Both the position numbers and the translations under genes were made by a program. Shown here piece by piece: positions 7,543 to 8,116 of a stretch of 8,116 nucleotides of DNA (positions within the stretch are counted from its first letter, which is position 1; each line of letters begins with the position of its first letter). Under the pieces are notes generated by a model. The model saw only the letters and a program-made list of their open reading frames with translations, was not told the origin of the DNA and ran no database searches. Source of the DNA: an uncultured Eubacteriales bacterium (GTDB lineage: Bacteria; Bacillota; Clostridia; Lachnospirales; Lachnospiraceae); the NCBI GenBank assembly GCA_902772745.1, contig CACYBV010000189.1, positions 1 to 8,116 on the forward strand, written 5' to 3'.

Positions 7543-7548
7543 AGGAGG
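7543..7548 (+). promoter_or_regulatory. Ribosome binding site of gene 5
   Basis: A perfect AGGAGG 7 nt before the ATG at 7556, the best-placed site in the window. It decides the start over an in-frame ATG at 7520, which would add 12 residues and lacks a nearby Shine-Dalgarno sequence. Confidence 0.85.
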
Positions 7549-7555
7549 ACTGAAA

Positions 7556-8116
7556 ATGGAATTGTTTCCAAGGACAGAAGTAGAGGGTCTGTCCCTCTCG
7601 AGAATGATCATCGGCACGAACTGGATCGGAGGCTGGTCGCACCGTTCGGTTTCGGCGGACAGGATGATCACCAAAAGACATTCGACAACTGCGACGATCG
7701 TTCCGATGCTGGAAACCTTCATGAGCTACGGCGTTGATACGATTATGGCGCCTTTCCAGCAGCTTCCGGTACTTGTACAGGCAGTCCGCGAGACCGAGGA
7801 CAAGCTCGGAAAAGGCATGATCCTCATCGACACGCCCCAGATGAATATGGACGACACGAGAGAGGCCCGTGCGGAGGCGCGCAAAGTCTTTGAGGGATCA
7901 AAAGCTCTCGGCGCAAAAATCTGCCTGATCCATCATTACTGCGCAGAGCAGCTTGTGAACAAAAACCTGCACCAGCTCGTCCGTCTCCCGGACTATACGG
8001 AAATGATCCGTGAACAGGGCCTGATTCCCGGCCTTTCGGCGCATATGCCTGAACTCATTGTCTACAGTGACGAGAATAATTATGACATCCAGCCCTACAT
8101 TCAGATCTACAACTGC
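7556..8116 (+). CDS. Aldo/keto-reductase-like TIM-barrel protein, 3'-truncated by the window
   Basis: 187 codons are visible, running off the window with no stop. The order of motifs follows an aldo/keto reductase (AKR) barrel. GLSLSRMIIGTNWIGG (residues 11-26) resembles the AKR first strand; a helix then leads to SYGVDTIMAPF (57-67); KICLIHH (121-127) resembles the strand bearing the AKR histidine; MIREQGLIPGLSAHMPE (150-166) resembles the segment usually read as LxxxGKIRxIGxSNH; and IQIYNC (182-187) resembles the strand carrying the AKR Gln/Asn. Of the usual Asp-Tyr-Lys-His tetrad only the His looks present: where GxNxxDTAxxYG is expected the sequence reads GVDTIMAPFQQ, and where the Lys strand is expected it reads GMILIDTPQ. 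It is therefore probably a barrel with a different activity, not a standard NADPH oxidoreductase. I recall similar uncharacterised proteins in Lachnospiraceae but cannot give a substrate. It is cytoplasmic, with no signal peptide. Confidence 0.75.
   Translation, partial: MELFPRTEVEGLSLSRMIIGTNWIGGWSHRSVSADRMITKRHSTTATIVPMLETFMSYGVDTIMAPFQQLPVLVQAVRETEDKLGKGMILIDTPQMNMDDTREARAEARKVFEGSKALGAKICLIHHYCAEQLVNKNLHQLVRLPDYTEMIREQGLIPGLSAHMPELIVYSDENNYDIQPYIQIYNC

Noticed and set aside
7475..7558. Possible recoded fusion of the LCP protein with gene 5, since both share a frame and the 78-nt gap is open after the TGA
   Set aside because: Being in the same frame happens by chance one time in three, gene 5 has its own ideal AGGAGG and ATG, and no readthrough or selenocysteine context is evident.

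Overview
The window looks like a chromosomal segment from a moderately high-GC Firmicute of class Clostridia, most likely a Lachnospiraceae-type gut anaerobe. This rests on the strong AGGAGG-type ribosome binding sites, the type 2 (eukaryote-like) isoleucyl-tRNA synthetase, the style of the glycogen phosphorylase, and a Gram-positive LytR-CpsA-Psr (LCP) envelope protein. Taxonomy is inferred from recalled protein resemblance, not from a search.

All five genes are on the + strand and closely packed. (1) 1-2426 is the 3' three quarters of ileS. (2) 2442-4901 is a complete glycogen phosphorylase (glgP), 15 nt downstream. (3) 4910-5410 encodes a 166-aa protein, 8 nt after glgP, that would normally be called hypothetical. 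Read against its neighbour, it looks like a shortened, membrane-anchor-less and probably catalytically dead LCP domain. (4) 5429-7477 is a full LCP protein with a long charged cytoplasmic N-terminus, one membrane helix, a Thr/Glu-rich linker, an intact LCP domain, an acidic Glu/Ser/Thr spacer and an unrecognised C-terminal module. (5) After a 78-nt gap holding a 9-bp inverted repeat, 7556 to the window end is the first 187 codons of an aldo/keto-reductase-like TIM-barrel protein in which three of the four usual catalytic residues appear to be missing.

Genes 1-4 have gaps of 15, 8 and 18 nt and no visible terminator or promoter between them, so they are probably co-transcribed. They mix housekeeping translation, glycogen breakdown and cell-envelope assembly. 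The glgP stop codon lies inside the ribosome binding site of gene 3, which suggests translational coupling. Gene 5 may belong to the same transcript or start its own. No RNA genes, CRISPR array, insertion sequence, attachment site or phage gene was seen, and no stretch over 300 nt lacks a gene.

The most interesting part is the pair at 4910-7477: a soluble LCP-like remnant directly upstream of a complete LCP protein that itself carries unusual N- and C-terminal extensions.
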